Numbered from the stretch's first letter, positions 1 through 8,577 are shown. The stretch is DNA of 36,417 nucleotides from Candidatus Thorarchaeota archaeon (GCA_029210805.1 JARGGA010000003.1:1-36417), one strand, 5' to 3'. Numbers and translations are program-made. Notes: generated by a model from the sequence alone, not told the origin.

Positions 1-1
1 T

Positions 2-490
2 GCTAAGTGGTACTATATTCTTCATGGGTATGCAAGATGTGATTACTACCTCGATGATACGATTCCATTTGATAATGCTATCACTATCGCAGAGTTCGAA
101 ACCCTACATGAAACGTATTATAATCATGAAGGAAGTAGTCTGTACGAATGGCTTTTGATTGCAAACAAAGAGGATATATCCTATCCTTATTGGTATATAG
201 GATTTCACTATGTCGATACTTCTGGTTATGATTGGGGAATTGTTCTTTATGATTACTCACTGGCATACAATGCAAATCAGCAAACAGGTACCGATTTTCT
301 CAATTGGGCAAAATGTGGCTTCTTGCATGAATTTGGTCACCATGCTGGAATTCTTGACACAGATTCCGGTGGGGAAAAATACTGTTCAAATTATGCATGC
401 TGTATGGCTTCAGAAAGTGATGATAATGCGATAGATGCTCCATGGTACTGTTCATTCCATTGGTCACTTAGGAACTCGAATTTTCGATAG
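2..490 (+). CDS. Archaemetzincin-like zinc metallopeptidase, 3' part
   Basis: The reading frame is open from the left edge to a TAG stop, giving the last 162 residues of a longer protein. It carries HEFGHHAGILD, the HExxHxxGxxxD zinc motif of metzincins, followed by a cysteine cluster YCSNYACCM whose methionine could be the Met-turn, and then YCSFHW about 15 residues later. Cysteine pairs after the zinc helix recall archaemetzincins (peptidase family M54), although the spacing differs from their canonical pattern, so this is a relative and not a certain member. Many aromatic residues and no lysine-rich stretches fit a secreted or surface protease. The N-terminus and any signal peptide lie outside the window. 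A hairpin terminator follows 17 bases after the stop. Confidence 0.75.
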   Translation, partial: AKWYYILHGYARCDYYLDDTIPFDNAITIAEFETLHETYYNHEGSSLYEWLLIANKEDISYPYWYIGFHYVDTSGYDWGIVLYDYSLAYNANQQTGTDFLNWAKCGFLHEFGHHAGILDTDSGGEKYCSNYACCMASESDDNAIDAPWYCSFHWSLRNSNFR

Positions 491-507
491 GATTTAGGTT
501 TCTCAAA

Positions 508-541
508 ATAGTGGCCAATTTGGTCACTATCCTTTCTTTTT
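508..541 (+). terminator. Hairpin plus T-tract terminator
   Basis: An inverted repeat at 508-517 and 521-530 (ATAGTGGCCA paired with TGGTCACTAT, one G-T wobble, three-base loop) is followed by CCTTTCTTTTT. It lies just after the metallopeptidase stop and before the cdrS promoter, so it probably ends the upstream transcript. Confidence 0.6.
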
Positions 542-566
542 CAACATCGTATCAGCAATTCCCCTG

Positions 567-611
567 TAATACATGGAGTATTATCCCTCTATAACACTGG
601 TCCTATAGAGG
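567..611 (+). promoter_or_regulatory. cdrS-ftsZ promoter with two inverted repeats
   Basis: A TATA-like element (TCTATAAC) near 588-595 sits about 28 bases before the cdrS ATG at 619, so the transcript may be leaderless or nearly so. Two perfect inverted repeats surround it: CCTCTATA (586-593) with TATAGAGG (604-611), and TAATAC (567-572) with GTATTA (578-583). Ribbon-helix-helix proteins bind such short palindromes as dimers, so autoregulation by the first gene of the operon is a reasonable inference. Confidence 0.55.
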
Positions 612-618
612 ACTAATA

Positions 619-801
619 ATGCGTCTGATAGCTGTGCACTTGCCCGAAAAAATTCTGATTGACATTCAAAAACTGGTTGAGAATGGACTCTACCCGAATC
701 GCTCAGAAGCCATTAGAATTGCAATCAGAGACCTGCTTAAACATGAGCTCTGGGGACGCAGTCAGACGACTACAACCAGGATGAGTGATGTCGTAGGATG
801 A
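619..801 (+). CDS. cdrS: CdrS-like ribbon-helix-helix regulator
   Basis: This 60-residue protein has the CopG/RHH fold pattern: a beta strand (LIAVHLPEKIL), a first helix (IDIQKLVENG), then the typical YPNRSEAIRIAIRDLL second helix. Its TGA stop overlaps the ftsZ ATG (ATGA), so the two genes are translationally coupled. In haloarchaea a short RHH protein, CdrS, is co-transcribed with ftsZ2 and controls cell-division genes; the same order, size and family here support the name. Inverted repeats over its own promoter are candidate binding sites. Residues after about 48 ([12 protein letters not shown]) look like a disordered tail. Confidence 0.85.
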   Translation: MRLIAVHLPEKILIDIQKLVENGLYPNRSEAIRIAIRDLLKHELWGRSQTTTTRMSDVVG

Positions 802-2063
802 AGTCATTCATAGATTCCTCAAGAGAGCATAGTCGTGGTGAGAGGTCGATTGGCCCTTCCCTTGATATGGGTCAGGCTCGAATCGTAGTTATTGGTTGCG
901 GAGGAGCTGGTAATAACACAGTCAAACGACTAATGACAATAGGTGTGCAAGGCGCAGAGTGCATAGCAATAAACACTGACAGGCAGCATCTCGCAGTCAC
1001 AACGGCTCACAGAAAGTTACTCATTGGCGAAAAAATAACAAGAGGATTGGGCGCAGGTGGATACCCACATGTTGGTCAGGCTGCTGCTGAAGAATCTGCT
1101 CAACAACTTTCTGAACTTTTGAGAGATGCAGATTTAGTCTTCATAGCTGCAGGAATGGGCGGTGGTACTGGGACTGGTAGCGCGCCAATTGTAGCTGAGA
1201 TTGCCAAACGAAATGATGCAATAGTAGTTGGCGTCGTCACAATGCCATTTAGTCTTGAACGCGCCCGCATCGACAAGGCAAAGGCAGGGCTTGCTAGGTT
1301 GCAAGAATTTGCGGATACGGTAGTTGTAATTGACAATCAAAAGCTGATGGAACTGGTTCCTGATCTTCCCCTTGAGGAAGCATTTGGCGTTGCTGATGAA
1401 GTGTTAGCCGCTATGACCAAGGGTATCACTGAAACTATTACCATGCCAAGTCTGATTAATCTGGACTATGCGGATGTACGATCCATAATCTGTAATGGTG
1501 GCGTAGCACTAGTAGGCCTTGGTGAAGCCACTGGAACAGAAAGATTGGAAGATGCCATAAAGAATGCCCTGAATAGCCCCTTACTAGAGGTTGAATGGAA
1601 TGGTGCCACTGGCGCCTTAATTCATATCACTGGGGGTCCAGATATGTCACTTGCAGAGGCAAATGGCGTAGGCGAGAAGATATCCGAAAAGATGAGCGCT
1701 GATGCAAATGTAATCTGGGGAGCACGTGTCGATCCACGATTTACTGGAAGTATTCGTGTGATGCTAATTCTCACAGGTGTGAAGAGCCCACAGCTGCTTG
1801 CCCGTTCAAAAGAAGAGGTGGAATCGCCCAAGGGAAGACGACGGCTCCAAGATCTTGGAATCATGTCATCCTCTGCAGGCTCTCTTGATCCTCGGAAGAT
1901 CAAGGCTGAATTTCGATCAATTGGGAAGGTTCCACAAGTGGGTAGAACATCTTGGGAAGACCGCCTCAAGCCACTTGAGAAACGGCTTGAGAGAAGCAAT
2001 GCGGAAAAGACCCAAGAGAAACGAAAGAGTCTGGATGATTTGGGACTACGAAGACTCTCTTAG
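798..2063 (+). CDS. ftsZ: Cell division GTPase FtsZ (FtsZ2-like)
   Basis: This 421-residue tubulin-family GTPase polymerises at midcell to organise division. Visible motifs are the nucleotide-binding GCGGAGNN (residues 33-40), the tubulin signature [10 protein letters not shown] (121-130) and the T7 loop NLDYAD (221-226), whose aspartates complete the GTPase site of the neighbouring subunit. The C-terminal domain runs to about residue 330. It is followed by a basic and acidic linker of about 80 residues and an end tail ([10 protein letters not shown]) that may bind partners. The 25-residue N-terminal extension is polar. Start ATG overlaps the cdrS stop. Association with a CdrS-like gene favours the FtsZ2 type, which is an inference. 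Confidence 0.95.
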   Translation: MKSFIDSSREHSRGERSIGPSLDMGQARIVVIGCGGAGNNTVKRLMTIGVQGAECIAINTDRQHLAVTTAHRKLLIGEKITRGLGAGGYPHVGQAAAEESAQQLSELLRDADLVFIAAGMGGGTGTGSAPIVAEIAKRNDAIVVGVVTMPFSLERARIDKAKAGLARLQEFADTVVVIDNQKLMELVPDLPLEEAFGVADEVLAAMTKGITETITMPSLINLDYADVRSIICNGGVALVGLGEATGTERLEDAIKNALNSPLLEVEWNGATGALIHITGGPDMSLAEANGVGEKISEKMSADANVIWGARVDPRFTGSIRVMLILTGVKSPQLLARSKEEVESPKGRRRLQDLGIMSSSAGSLDPRKIKAEFRSIGKVPQVGRTSWEDRLKPLEKRLERSNAEKTQEKRKSLDDLGLRRLS

Positions 2064-2100
2064 TCATTTCACAAATTTCCCAATTCTTGTCTATCTGAGG

Positions 2101-2108
2101 TTAAATAT
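2101..2108 (+). promoter_or_regulatory. TATA box for the 123-aa gene (leaderless)
   Basis: TTAAATAT lies about 25 bases before the ATG at 2129, the usual archaeal distance from TATA box to transcription start. The downstream gene is therefore likely transcribed separately from ftsZ and as a leaderless mRNA. Confidence 0.5.
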
Positions 2109-2128
2109 CCTCTGGCCAACTAGTATAC

Positions 2129-2500
2129 ATGAAACTCAAGAATGACTACTCTACTCAGGAATCTGAACAAGAAAACATGATTGATGAGTTCTTCCAAGAG
2201 GCAAAGAGGGCGAATGAGGAACGCCGTAAGGAACTGGCCCTTATCCTTGGTTGTGTGATCAACAAATCTGAAGCGGAGAGGTTCACATCACTCTTGAAGA
2301 CAATTGACTTTAGGGGGACAGTAGATGTAACAGGGTGGAATAGGGCTTCTGTCAAAACACTCCTTCAGATCAGTCGTGATAGGAACAACGATACAACGAT
2401 AAAATACGGTGAGCGATATCTTTCGCCAGTGACTCTCCCAAGGGACGGACCATTGCTTGATTCCTTTGTGGATGCCATATTTACAGGCGAGTGGACTTAG
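2129..2500 (+). CDS. Uncharacterised small soluble protein downstream of ftsZ
   Basis: A 123-residue protein I do not recognise. It starts with an acidic, helix-prone segment (QESEQENMIDEFFQEAKRAN) and continues with a basic, possibly globular part rich in strands and helices; there are no cysteines forming a site, no membrane segment and no signal peptide. A TATA box 25 bases upstream of the first ATG supports this start; a second methionine 17 codons in is an alternative. Position next to ftsZ raises the possibility of a role in division, but nothing in the sequence proves it. Confidence 0.65.
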   Translation: MKLKNDYSTQESEQENMIDEFFQEAKRANEERRKELALILGCVINKSEAERFTSLLKTIDFRGTVDVTGWNRASVKTLLQISRDRNNDTTIKYGERYLSPVTLPRDGPLLDSFVDAIFTGEWT

Positions 2501-2523
2501 TCGCTCCTATATCCAATACAAGT

Positions 2524-3162
2524 TCATTGTTCGAACAAGGTCATTGCAGCCGCCATAGACACTTCGCGTGCAAGATTTCTATCAACAGCTGAACCAATGA
2601 GTATCACATCATTGTCAATAGGTCGTAAGCTTTCTGCAATCAGAAGTGTTTCCTTTTCACTCATAGTCAAGAGATTGGTATTATCTGGAGGCATTAGAAT
2701 CAAGCCATCCTTCATAACTAGAGTCGTAGCTCCCGCTTGGCCATACCCACCATGGACCATGGCCTCATCTCTCTGTTTGATACCGTCTTTGACTGCTGAT
2801 GCTTTCCCTCGCACAACATTTGCATAAGCAAAATCATGAAGTGTTAGCTCACTCAACTCAAGGTACAATCCAAGGGGGATGTCCCTTGAAATCCTATCAA
2901 ATAGTTCCTTGCCCTTTGCAGTCAATCTCTGACCCTGTTTTCCTTCGGCAACAATATACCCTCCCTTTGTTAGACGCTTCATCAATGACCTCACACTTCC
3001 TTCTCCAAGGGAGAGTTGAGTACATAGATCATATCGTCCTAGGGGTTGTTGGGTACCAATAAGCAAGAATGATACAACGACATGATGTGATTGGAATGAT
3101 TGAGGTGCATTCAGATAGCGCAAATCTGCCAACTCGTGTGCAATCTTTCTCCAATCCTGCAT
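2524..3162 (-). CDS. Winged-helix regulator, last gene of ECF/DUF4430 operon
   Basis: A 212-residue protein whose residues about 20-80 form a winged helix: LCTQLSLGEGSVRSLMKRLTKGGYI is the helix-turn-helix and QRLTAKGKEL the wing. The C-terminal 120 residues form a separate domain (ligand-binding or catalytic) with a conserved-looking segment IDNDVILIGSAVDRNLAREVSM; the layout resembles archaeal wHTH proteins with a DUF4443-type C-terminal domain, recalled from memory. It ends the leftward operon, three bases after the S component, so it is the best candidate to sense the imported substrate and repress through the palindrome at 5119-5140. Confidence 0.7.
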   Translation of the reverse strand: MQDWRKIAHELADLRYLNAPQSFQSHHVVVSFLLIGTQQPLGRYDLCTQLSLGEGSVRSLMKRLTKGGYIVAEGKQGQRLTAKGKELFDRISRDIPLGLYLELSELTLHDFAYANVVRGKASAVKDGIKQRDEAMVHGGYGQAGATTLVMKDGLILMPPDNTNLLTMSEKETLLIAESLRPIDNDVILIGSAVDRNLAREVSMAAAMTLFEQ

Positions 3163-3165
3163 CTC

Positions 3166-3774
3166 TTACATCTCCTCTCCTGATTCTTGATCCTTAGCTA
3201 TGTATAGTTCTTCATTTGGCGTATTCCAAATCATAGATGCCATATTCTTCTTGATTATTGGCTCTACAATAGGAACGACAAACGCTAAGATGAACGCGTT
3301 GGAAACTACATGTATCACCATGAATGGCAATCCTAGGACTACAGCAACAGCATATGGAACATTGTAGACGAGGGAATAACCGATATTTGTCACAAGGTCG
3401 AAGACTGCTGCAAGAAAGGCACCAACTACAAACATCTCGATTGGTTTTTGGTAGGTGTTTAGTTTTCTTCTGCCTAGCAGTCCTCCCACCATCGCGATAT
3501 ACAACCATCCTATCATCTGAGTAAACCAGATTTGTGGGATAAATGGTCCCCATGGATTGATAGTTGAAAAAATAATGGAGGTCAAGAGTGAGGTCCATAT
3601 GCCCATTGGCAACCCGAAAACGAGGGCTGTAATGAAAATCACTACAGACCCTAGTTCCACATTGGGAATACCAACGAGAGCGTAGTTACCTAATAGAGCT
3701 AAAGCTGTCATATTGGCAACAATCGCTACTTTCCGACTTGACGGAATGGATTGCTGGCTTCCCTCTTCTCCCAT
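3166..3774 (-). CDS. ECF-type transporter S component (substrate-binding membrane subunit)
   Basis: About 200 residues with roughly six hydrophobic helices, starting near KVAIVANMTALALLGNYAL and ending in a charged cytoplasmic tail. The pattern of short helices and the N-terminal 'A-x-x-x-A' type helix fits the S component of energy-coupling-factor vitamin transporters, which bind a vitamin or metal and are powered by shared EcfA ATPases and EcfT. No EcfA or EcfT lies in the window, so it would rely on a shared module elsewhere. I place the start at the ATG at 3774, which has GAGTGAG about six bases upstream; an in-frame GTG lies three codons earlier. Neighbouring DUF4430-like protein suggests cobalamin or a related vitamin as substrate, by inference. 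Confidence 0.75.
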   Translation of the reverse strand: MGEEGSQQSIPSSRKVAIVANMTALALLGNYALVGIPNVELGSVVIFITALVFGLPMGIWTSLLTSIIFSTINPWGPFIPQIWFTQMIGWLYIAMVGGLLGRRKLNTYQKPIEMFVVGAFLAAVFDLVTNIGYSLVYNVPYAVAVVLGLPFMVIHVVSNAFILAFVVPIVEPIIKKNMASMIWNTPNEELYIAKDQESGEEM

Positions 3775-3792
3775 TATTCTCACTCTAATTGA

Positions 3793-4578
3793 TTATTTTC
3801 TCCGGAGGAAGAATATGATAACTATTGCAGCTATTGCAACTACTCCAAGCCCTCCAACATATAGGCCTAGCACTGATAAATCGAAAACCAAAGGCGGCTC
3901 AATTGATTTGAGTTCCAAGACCAAGTTATATGGAGTTCCAAAGTTAACAGAAGTGTTGGCTCTAACCAGCACTCCTGACACAAGATCATATGCTAAGTAT
4001 GTCCTCTGTGGTTCTCCAAACCCTGATGGATCCTGCACATAGTCCCAGCTTATGCAATCGCGTGCGACTCCACCCGCGGTGAGCCTTTCATATTTCGATT
4101 CGACAGTTCCATTAAGATAGTTACCTAGGACTCTTGCAGCTGCAGTATAGGCTGAAGCGTTTTCGGCCTCGATATTTGCTGTTCCTGTGGGAATAACGAG
4201 CCCGGGTTTCCATGGGGAAACAAAATTGGAGATTGCCAGAACAAGATTGTAAGCAATGAGACTGTTATTCGCTGTCATAACAAAATCGAAATTCCCAATG
4301 CTAATGATTCCTTCAAGGTAGCTGTTTGAAGCCCCGACCTCCATAACTTCAAACGCAATTTCGTTCCCTATCTCTACAGACCAATTTCCAAGAACTGCAT
4401 AGCTCTGATTCAACCATGCGACCGGAGTTTCAGGTGCTTCAACAACGTTCCATCTTATTACGGTCTTCCCTTCTTCTTTAGGACCTATGATGTCACTATA
4501 TCCACTAGCAGTGGTGGATAAAAACGGGACCAAAAGAATTGCTGCTAAAATCAATGATAGAATTACGTTCTTTTTCAA
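3793..4578 (-). CDS. Secreted, C-terminally anchored protein of the ECF operon
   Basis: A 261-residue protein with a clear signal peptide (VILSLILAAILLVPFLSTTASG) and a C-terminal transmembrane helix (about residues 236-257) followed by FLRRK, so the body lies outside the cell. Several N-x-S/T sites suggest glycosylation. The fold is not recognised. It starts at TTG, six bases after the stop of the upstream gene, with GGATGA overlapping that stop as ribosome binding site. Its position between the DUF4430-like protein and the S component suggests a surface role in delivering the substrate to the transporter. Confidence 0.75.
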   Translation of the reverse strand: MKKNVILSLILAAILLVPFLSTTASGYSDIIGPKEEGKTVIRWNVVEAPETPVAWLNQSYAVLGNWSVEIGNEIAFEVMEVGASNSYLEGIISIGNFDFVMTANNSLIAYNLVLAISNFVSPWKPGLVIPTGTANIEAENASAYTAAARVLGNYLNGTVESKYERLTAGGVARDCISWDYVQDPSGFGEPQRTYLAYDLVSGVLVRANTSVNFGTPYNLVLELKSIEPPLVFDLSVLGLYVGGLGVVAIAAIVIIFFLRRK

Positions 4579-4584
4579 TTTTCA

Positions 4585-5097
4585 TCATCCTTTGTATTGT
4601 CTTGCCCAGAGCACTATGAGTACCAATATGGATACACCGCCGAGAATAGCAGCGCCCAGAATTAACGAATAGTCAACTATGGGTTGGACTGGAGTGGTTT
4701 GCACATTTGGATTTGGAGAGGATAATACCCATTCAATCGAGTCATTATCTTCTAGCAAGTACACATTCGCAGCACTTCCACCCAGCTCACCATTTACCTT
4801 GTAATGCCAATATTGCTGCGCTTCATCACTCTCGCTAACGCCTGATACCGATGTAACAAAAATTAAGTTACCATACCACTCTCCTTCAGCGCCAGCAGTG
4901 GAGTTAGTGACCTCATAGACATTGGTTCCTTCAAGATTAGAGAACTCGTGGATCGTTCCATTCCCGAAGTTAATAGCCAATGAGATACCTGTTGCAGCAA
5001 GTGTGTATGAGGTACCGAAAGCATTGACCCCCAAAGGAAATAGACTTGCCGCTATCATTGCAAAAACAAGCGACACTCTAAGGCGTGAGGAAGTCAT
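4585..5097 (-). CDS. DUF4430-like surface protein, possible vitamin-capture subunit
   Basis: A 170-residue protein with a signal peptide, a central beta-rich domain and a C-terminal transmembrane helix (about 142-165). The central part has the DUF4430/transcobalamin C-terminal-like pattern: a strand ISLAINFGNGTIHEF, a turn with EGTNVYEV, QYWHYKVNGELGG, and a late LEDNDSIEWVLSS. Such domains occur in cobalamin-binding proteins and beside ECF S components. It is the first gene of the leftward operon; GGAGG lies nine bases before its ATG. The operator palindrome and TATA box lie directly upstream. Confidence 0.75.
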   Translation of the reverse strand: MTSSRLRVSLVFAMIAASLFPLGVNAFGTSYTLAATGISLAINFGNGTIHEFSNLEGTNVYEVTNSTAGAEGEWYGNLIFVTSVSGVSESDEAQQYWHYKVNGELGGSAANVYLLEDNDSIEWVLSSPNPNVQTTPVQPIVDYSLILGAAILGGVSILVLIVLWARQYKG

Positions 5098-5118
5098 TCG
5101 GGCAACCCTCCAGATATG

Positions 5119-5151
5119 TAGGATAGGTTAACCTGTCCTATGACCTATTAA
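5119..5151 (-). promoter_or_regulatory. Operator palindrome and TATA box of the ECF/DUF4430 operon
   Basis: A 22-bp palindrome spans 5119-5140: left half TAGGATAGGTT, right half AACCTGTCCTA, with one mismatched pair. On the minus strand a TATA-like GTTTAATAG lies at about 5143-5151, so transcription would start near 5120, inside the palindrome. A repressor bound there would block initiation. The wHTH protein at the end of the operon is the natural candidate regulator. Confidence 0.6.
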
Positions 5152-5181
5152 ACATTTTCGTCGAATGATGATACCGCGCCG

Positions 5182-5856
5182 TTACAGGGATGCTTTACAC
5201 TCTCGGCATCGCTTGCTTCCAGGTTTACTCATTGCACCACATCTGGCACACATTCTATATTCAGTCATCCGCATAGTTTCGGTAGCTGCTTTCTTGATTT
5301 TTTTAATATCTGAACCAGAAAGACCCATTTTCTTCTTTGTTTCGGAGCTGGCTTTTTCACAAAAAGCCACGATGGACTTCAGTTTTGGTCTAATTCGTTC
5401 CTCTTTCGTTGAAAGGCGGTCATGATCACTGGTATCGAGATGGGATTCACGACCAATAGCATCTTGGTACAATGACAACAAATCCGCTATAGTAGCAAAG
5501 TAGTCTAACATGGCAACTCCCGCATCCTTTGAGCCCTGCTGTCTTGAAAGGTCAGGGCCTTTCTCAATCTTACGATTAAGTTGGTCCAGTTTCTCTACTA
5601 GCTTGCCAGACAGGTTTCCAGATGAACCTGCTCCACGTCGATACTGACTACTTACGTTATCTTTGCCAGAGGGAAGTCTGCTCCCGGTTTTGCTATCTCC
5701 GAAACGAACGCTGGTGCTTCCATCTGCACCTCTTGCAACACCATAGGTTCCATCTTCTGGATGAGATTCAACCCGTTTCATAATAGACCTGCCACAAAAC
5801 GGACACACGCTATCATTTGCATCAATACTAGCGCCACAACCTTCACAGCTTGTCAT
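5182..5856 (-). CDS. Double zinc-ribbon protein
   Basis: A 224-residue protein with a zinc ribbon at each end: CEGCGASIDANDSVCPFCG near the N-terminus and CARCGAMSKPGSKRCRECK near the C-terminus, both CxxC pairs. Between them lie a glycine/serine-rich, probably disordered stretch and a helical region of about 100 residues. I start it at the ATG at 5856 because GAGG lies about ten bases upstream and the first zinc ribbon follows at once; the frame stays open 27 codons further up. The function is unknown; paired zinc ribbons of this type often mediate protein or nucleic acid contacts. Confidence 0.75.
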   Translation of the reverse strand: MTSCEGCGASIDANDSVCPFCGRSIMKRVESHPEDGTYGVARGADGSTSVRFGDSKTGSRLPSGKDNVSSQYRRGAGSSGNLSGKLVEKLDQLNRKIEKGPDLSRQQGSKDAGVAMLDYFATIADLLSLYQDAIGRESHLDTSDHDRLSTKEERIRPKLKSIVAFCEKASSETKKKMGLSGSDIKKIKKAATETMRMTEYRMCARCGAMSKPGSKRCRECKASL

Positions 5857-5985
5857 ACTGAATACCTCTTCACAGCAATGACTAGCAACCCTCAAGGTAA
5901 GATTTAGAGCTTCCGAAAATTCATCTAGTACTACCAATATGCTACACGTGCTTGTATGGAACTATGACAGAGGGGAATGACGAAT

Positions 5986-6777
5986 CTAGATTTTTTCGGC
6001 TGTCATGAAGATAGCAGTTCTACTGAACCGTACTCCTCCATCACCTGTCATATGTTCCTTAATGGCTCCACGTGCATCTGACTTAATATCTGAAGTGATG
6101 AATTCACCGTTTTCTTTGTCTTCAATCCAGTTGTAGTCCATCATTTCTTTCCACCAATTATCAACTGAAGGGTATGTGTAATAGAAAATCTCAACCACAA
6201 ATCTGAGATTGATGAGTCCTTTATCTTTCATGATGATACGCCAGCCCTCTTCATGCTCAGCATGGTAGTTGGTTCTACATTCAATATCATGCGAGTTGAG
6301 AAAGCGTTTCATCCAATCCAAATCTTCTTGGTTCAACCATGTACTCAATCCAAAGTACCCACCGGGTTTTAGCACTCGCAGGATCTCTTTTGTGAGCACA
6401 TCATCTGCAACAAACTCACCTTTCTTGAAATCGAAGTAATCATCCCATCCGATGAATCCGGCAATCACATAATCAAAATTGGAATCCGGAAATCCTGTTT
6501 CACAGGCATCTTTCAAGAGGACTTCTGCATTAGAAATAGAACAACGTTGAATTTCGCCATTTGCTTTGTTGACACAATGTTCGCACAGCTCAACACTTGT
6601 CACAGAACCGGTTTCACCAACTCTTTTTGCAGCTGGATAGAGATTTGCCCCGCCTCCAGTTCCAATGTCCAGGACGTTTGAACCATCTTTGATTTCAAGA
6701 AGTCGAACAAGTGTTTCTCCGAAATGGTCCCAAAAAGTACCCCATGTACTTGGAACTAACTCCTCAGTAACCAACAC
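5986..6777 (-). CDS. Class I SAM-dependent methyltransferase
   Basis: A 263-residue Rossmann-fold methyltransferase. Motif I is VLDIGTGGGAN (about residues 36-46), followed by an acidic end of strand 2 (SVELCEHC) and motif IV-like FDYVIAGFIGW. LRVLKPGGYFGLSTW is the post-IV motif of the UbiE/Methyltransf_11 type. The substrate is not evident; the C-terminal half has several tryptophans and tyrosines that may line a small-molecule pocket. It starts at GTG. It is a single gene with its own upstream gap of 75 bases. Confidence 0.85.
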   Translation of the reverse strand: MLVTEELVPSTWGTFWDHFGETLVRLLEIKDGSNVLDIGTGGGANLYPAAKRVGETGSVTSVELCEHCVNKANGEIQRCSISNAEVLLKDACETGFPDSNFDYVIAGFIGWDDYFDFKKGEFVADDVLTKEILRVLKPGGYFGLSTWLNQEDLDWMKRFLNSHDIECRTNYHAEHEEGWRIIMKDKGLINLRFVVEIFYYTYPSVDNWWKEMMDYNWIEDKENGEFITSDIKSDARGAIKEHMTGDGGVRFSRTAIFMTAEKI

Positions 6778-6852
6778 AATCCGCCATCATGTGAATGATT
6801 AGGTGGCAATATGTACTTTCAATTTAACGCAACTTTCTGTTAAGAAAGGATT

Positions 6853-7893
6853 CTAACTCATTATGCCTCGAATAATATCGACCAACACACCATCTTGAAC
6901 AGATAGTATTGACTCTACATCGATATTCGCGATGTAACGGATGTATTCTTTCATAGATTCTGCCATTTTTGATCTATTTGTTCTATGAGAGTCTGCATTT
7001 GTCGGAAGCGTCATCCCAAGATTCGTGAATTCTTCCTGAACATCGAGAAAATCCTCTCCATCACAGGATTTGCCTAGACTCAACTCATGTAGCACATGAT
7101 TTCCATATGCGGTGTACCAGAGTGGTTCGAGGTCAACTTCAGTTACATCATAGCCATCATCTGTAGAGGTATGCACCACCTCAATAGGTATCAGGCTATT
7201 CATCTCATTTGCTCGCAGTTCAAGAATTCGATCGATACGCCTTGCGAGGACTTCGCATTCATTCATTCTTTCGACGTCAAGACCAATAGTAGTTCCTCCT
7301 CTATCTATCTGAGCGCATAGTTCAGTGACTACAAGGTCACGAACTTGCCCTTCTTTTTCAGAAGAATTGGGTATCGCCCAGATCGCACTCAATAGCTTAA
7401 AGGGCTCAATATCCAGTAACCCGACCCACTCTAGATCAAGACTGGACAGTAAATTCTGGAGTATGAGAATGTGTAGCCAGTGGGACTCTTGTGTCTGAGA
7501 TGTGGGAATTTTGTTCTTGATAGAATAAAGGGTGCTGGAATCCAGTCTTCCTCTCTCTATGAGATCATGGACCTTTCTCACCCTTTCTCTGTAGAGTTCT
7601 TCATCTACCTCACGAAAACCCTCTGGGGCTTCTTGTATGAAAAGCAGGACGGCGTTTTTACTCGATATGGGAGGCCAACCTCCTCCCTCAATCAATACTC
7701 TGAACGTGTCCTTAGTAATGACCGTTAGAGGTCCATTATGGCCATCAAAAGGATTGTAATTAATGGCATAATCTTCAGGTTTCTTATTATCAAAGTCTCG
7801 ATACTTGACAGAGATGAGTATCTTCTGTTTCTTCTTATCGATTACAATGAGATGCAGGAGTTTTCCCTTATCGAATGGCTTTGGAGATGACAC
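6853..7893 (-). CDS. Uncharacterised 346-residue protein
   Basis: I do not recognise this soluble protein. The first 100 residues look like a mixed alpha/beta domain (LLHLIVIDKKKQKILISVKYRDF and later VLLFIQEAPEGF), the rest is mainly helical and acidic, and there is no membrane segment, signal peptide or cysteine motif. It starts at GTG with AGGGAG four bases upstream. No partner genes overlap it; the flanking 155-base gap on the right shows nothing but a possible promoter. Confidence 0.7.
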   Translation of the reverse strand: MSSPKPFDKGKLLHLIVIDKKKQKILISVKYRDFDNKKPEDYAINYNPFDGHNGPLTVITKDTFRVLIEGGGWPPISSKNAVLLFIQEAPEGFREVDEELYRERVRKVHDLIERGRLDSSTLYSIKNKIPTSQTQESHWLHILILQNLLSSLDLEWVGLLDIEPFKLLSAIWAIPNSSEKEGQVRDLVVTELCAQIDRGGTTIGLDVERMNECEVLARRIDRILELRANEMNSLIPIEVVHTSTDDGYDVTEVDLEPLWYTAYGNHVLHELSLGKSCDGEDFLDVQEEFTNLGMTLPTNADSHRTNRSKMAESMKEYIRYIANIDVESILSVQDGVLVDIIRGIMS

Positions 7894-8048
7894 AGTACTC
7901 CCTGCGTAAAAGCAGCCTAAAAGTTACACTTTTGGTTGCTCAATGAAAGAGGAATGCAGATATCGCTAGACGAGTATTGAGAGAGCAATCCTAGTGACCA
8001 CTACACTGGAAGATTAGTAGGAGTCCAAATCATCCATCTTATTCTATA

Positions 8049-8477
8049 TTATTCTATGATTCCTCTTTCTCTCAGCCAAGGTTCAGCTACTTGCAAGACT
8101 CTTTCATATAGCGGTCCAGATCCGTCGACACCCTCAGGTGTCACGCGAACTTTGTTCATAATCACAATTATAGATCTATCTGGGAAATACTGAATGCCGC
8201 CTGGTGGGAACTGCTTCTCTAATTCTTTAGCAAGTCCCTCTAGACTGATTTCCTGTTCTGAAACAGAGAATGCGACAATGCCAGGACCATAGATGAACAT
8301 CTTGGGAACGGCTGCATCGCCAGTTACACCAGCAAGAACGATACTGAGGGTATTTGCATCGATACCGATGAGGGTTCCTGCGTAGTTCTTTCCATTATTC
8401 AGTTCAACTTCTACAGATGAACCGACTACCGCTGCCATCTCGCGGTTAAAAGCTCTCATTGCTGCGACATCTGACAT
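8049..8477 (-). CDS. Sm-like protein with C-terminal extension (SmAP3-like)
   Basis: A 142-residue protein. Residues about 8-75 form an Sm fold: Sm1 (VGSSVEVELNNGKNYAGTLIGIDANTLSIVLAG) and Sm2 (MFIYGPGIVAFSV). The next 65 residues form a second domain, as in archaeal SmAP3 proteins. Sm rings bind U-rich RNA and act in RNA processing and turnover; the SmAP3 role is unsettled. A ribosome binding site (AAAGGTGATAATAGG) precedes the ATG, and GTTTTAAAAC at about 8532-8541 is a possible TATA box. Confidence 0.85.
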   Translation of the reverse strand: MSDVAAMRAFNREMAAVVGSSVEVELNNGKNYAGTLIGIDANTLSIVLAGVTGDAAVPKMFIYGPGIVAFSVSEQEISLEGLAKELEKQFPPGGIQYFPDRSIIVIMNKVRVTPEGVDGSGPLYERVLQVAEPWLRERGIIE

Positions 8478-8577
8478 CCTATTATCACCTTTGAAAGTAA
8501 AAATGCGGACTTATTCAGTCGCGAAAACAACCTGTTTTAAAACCTCTGTTAAGACAAGAGGGTAGAACCCCCTTCAT

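Noticed and set aside
5165-5215. C/D box RNA from an ATGATGA box
   Set aside because: No D box (CTGA) or second box pair at the required distance.
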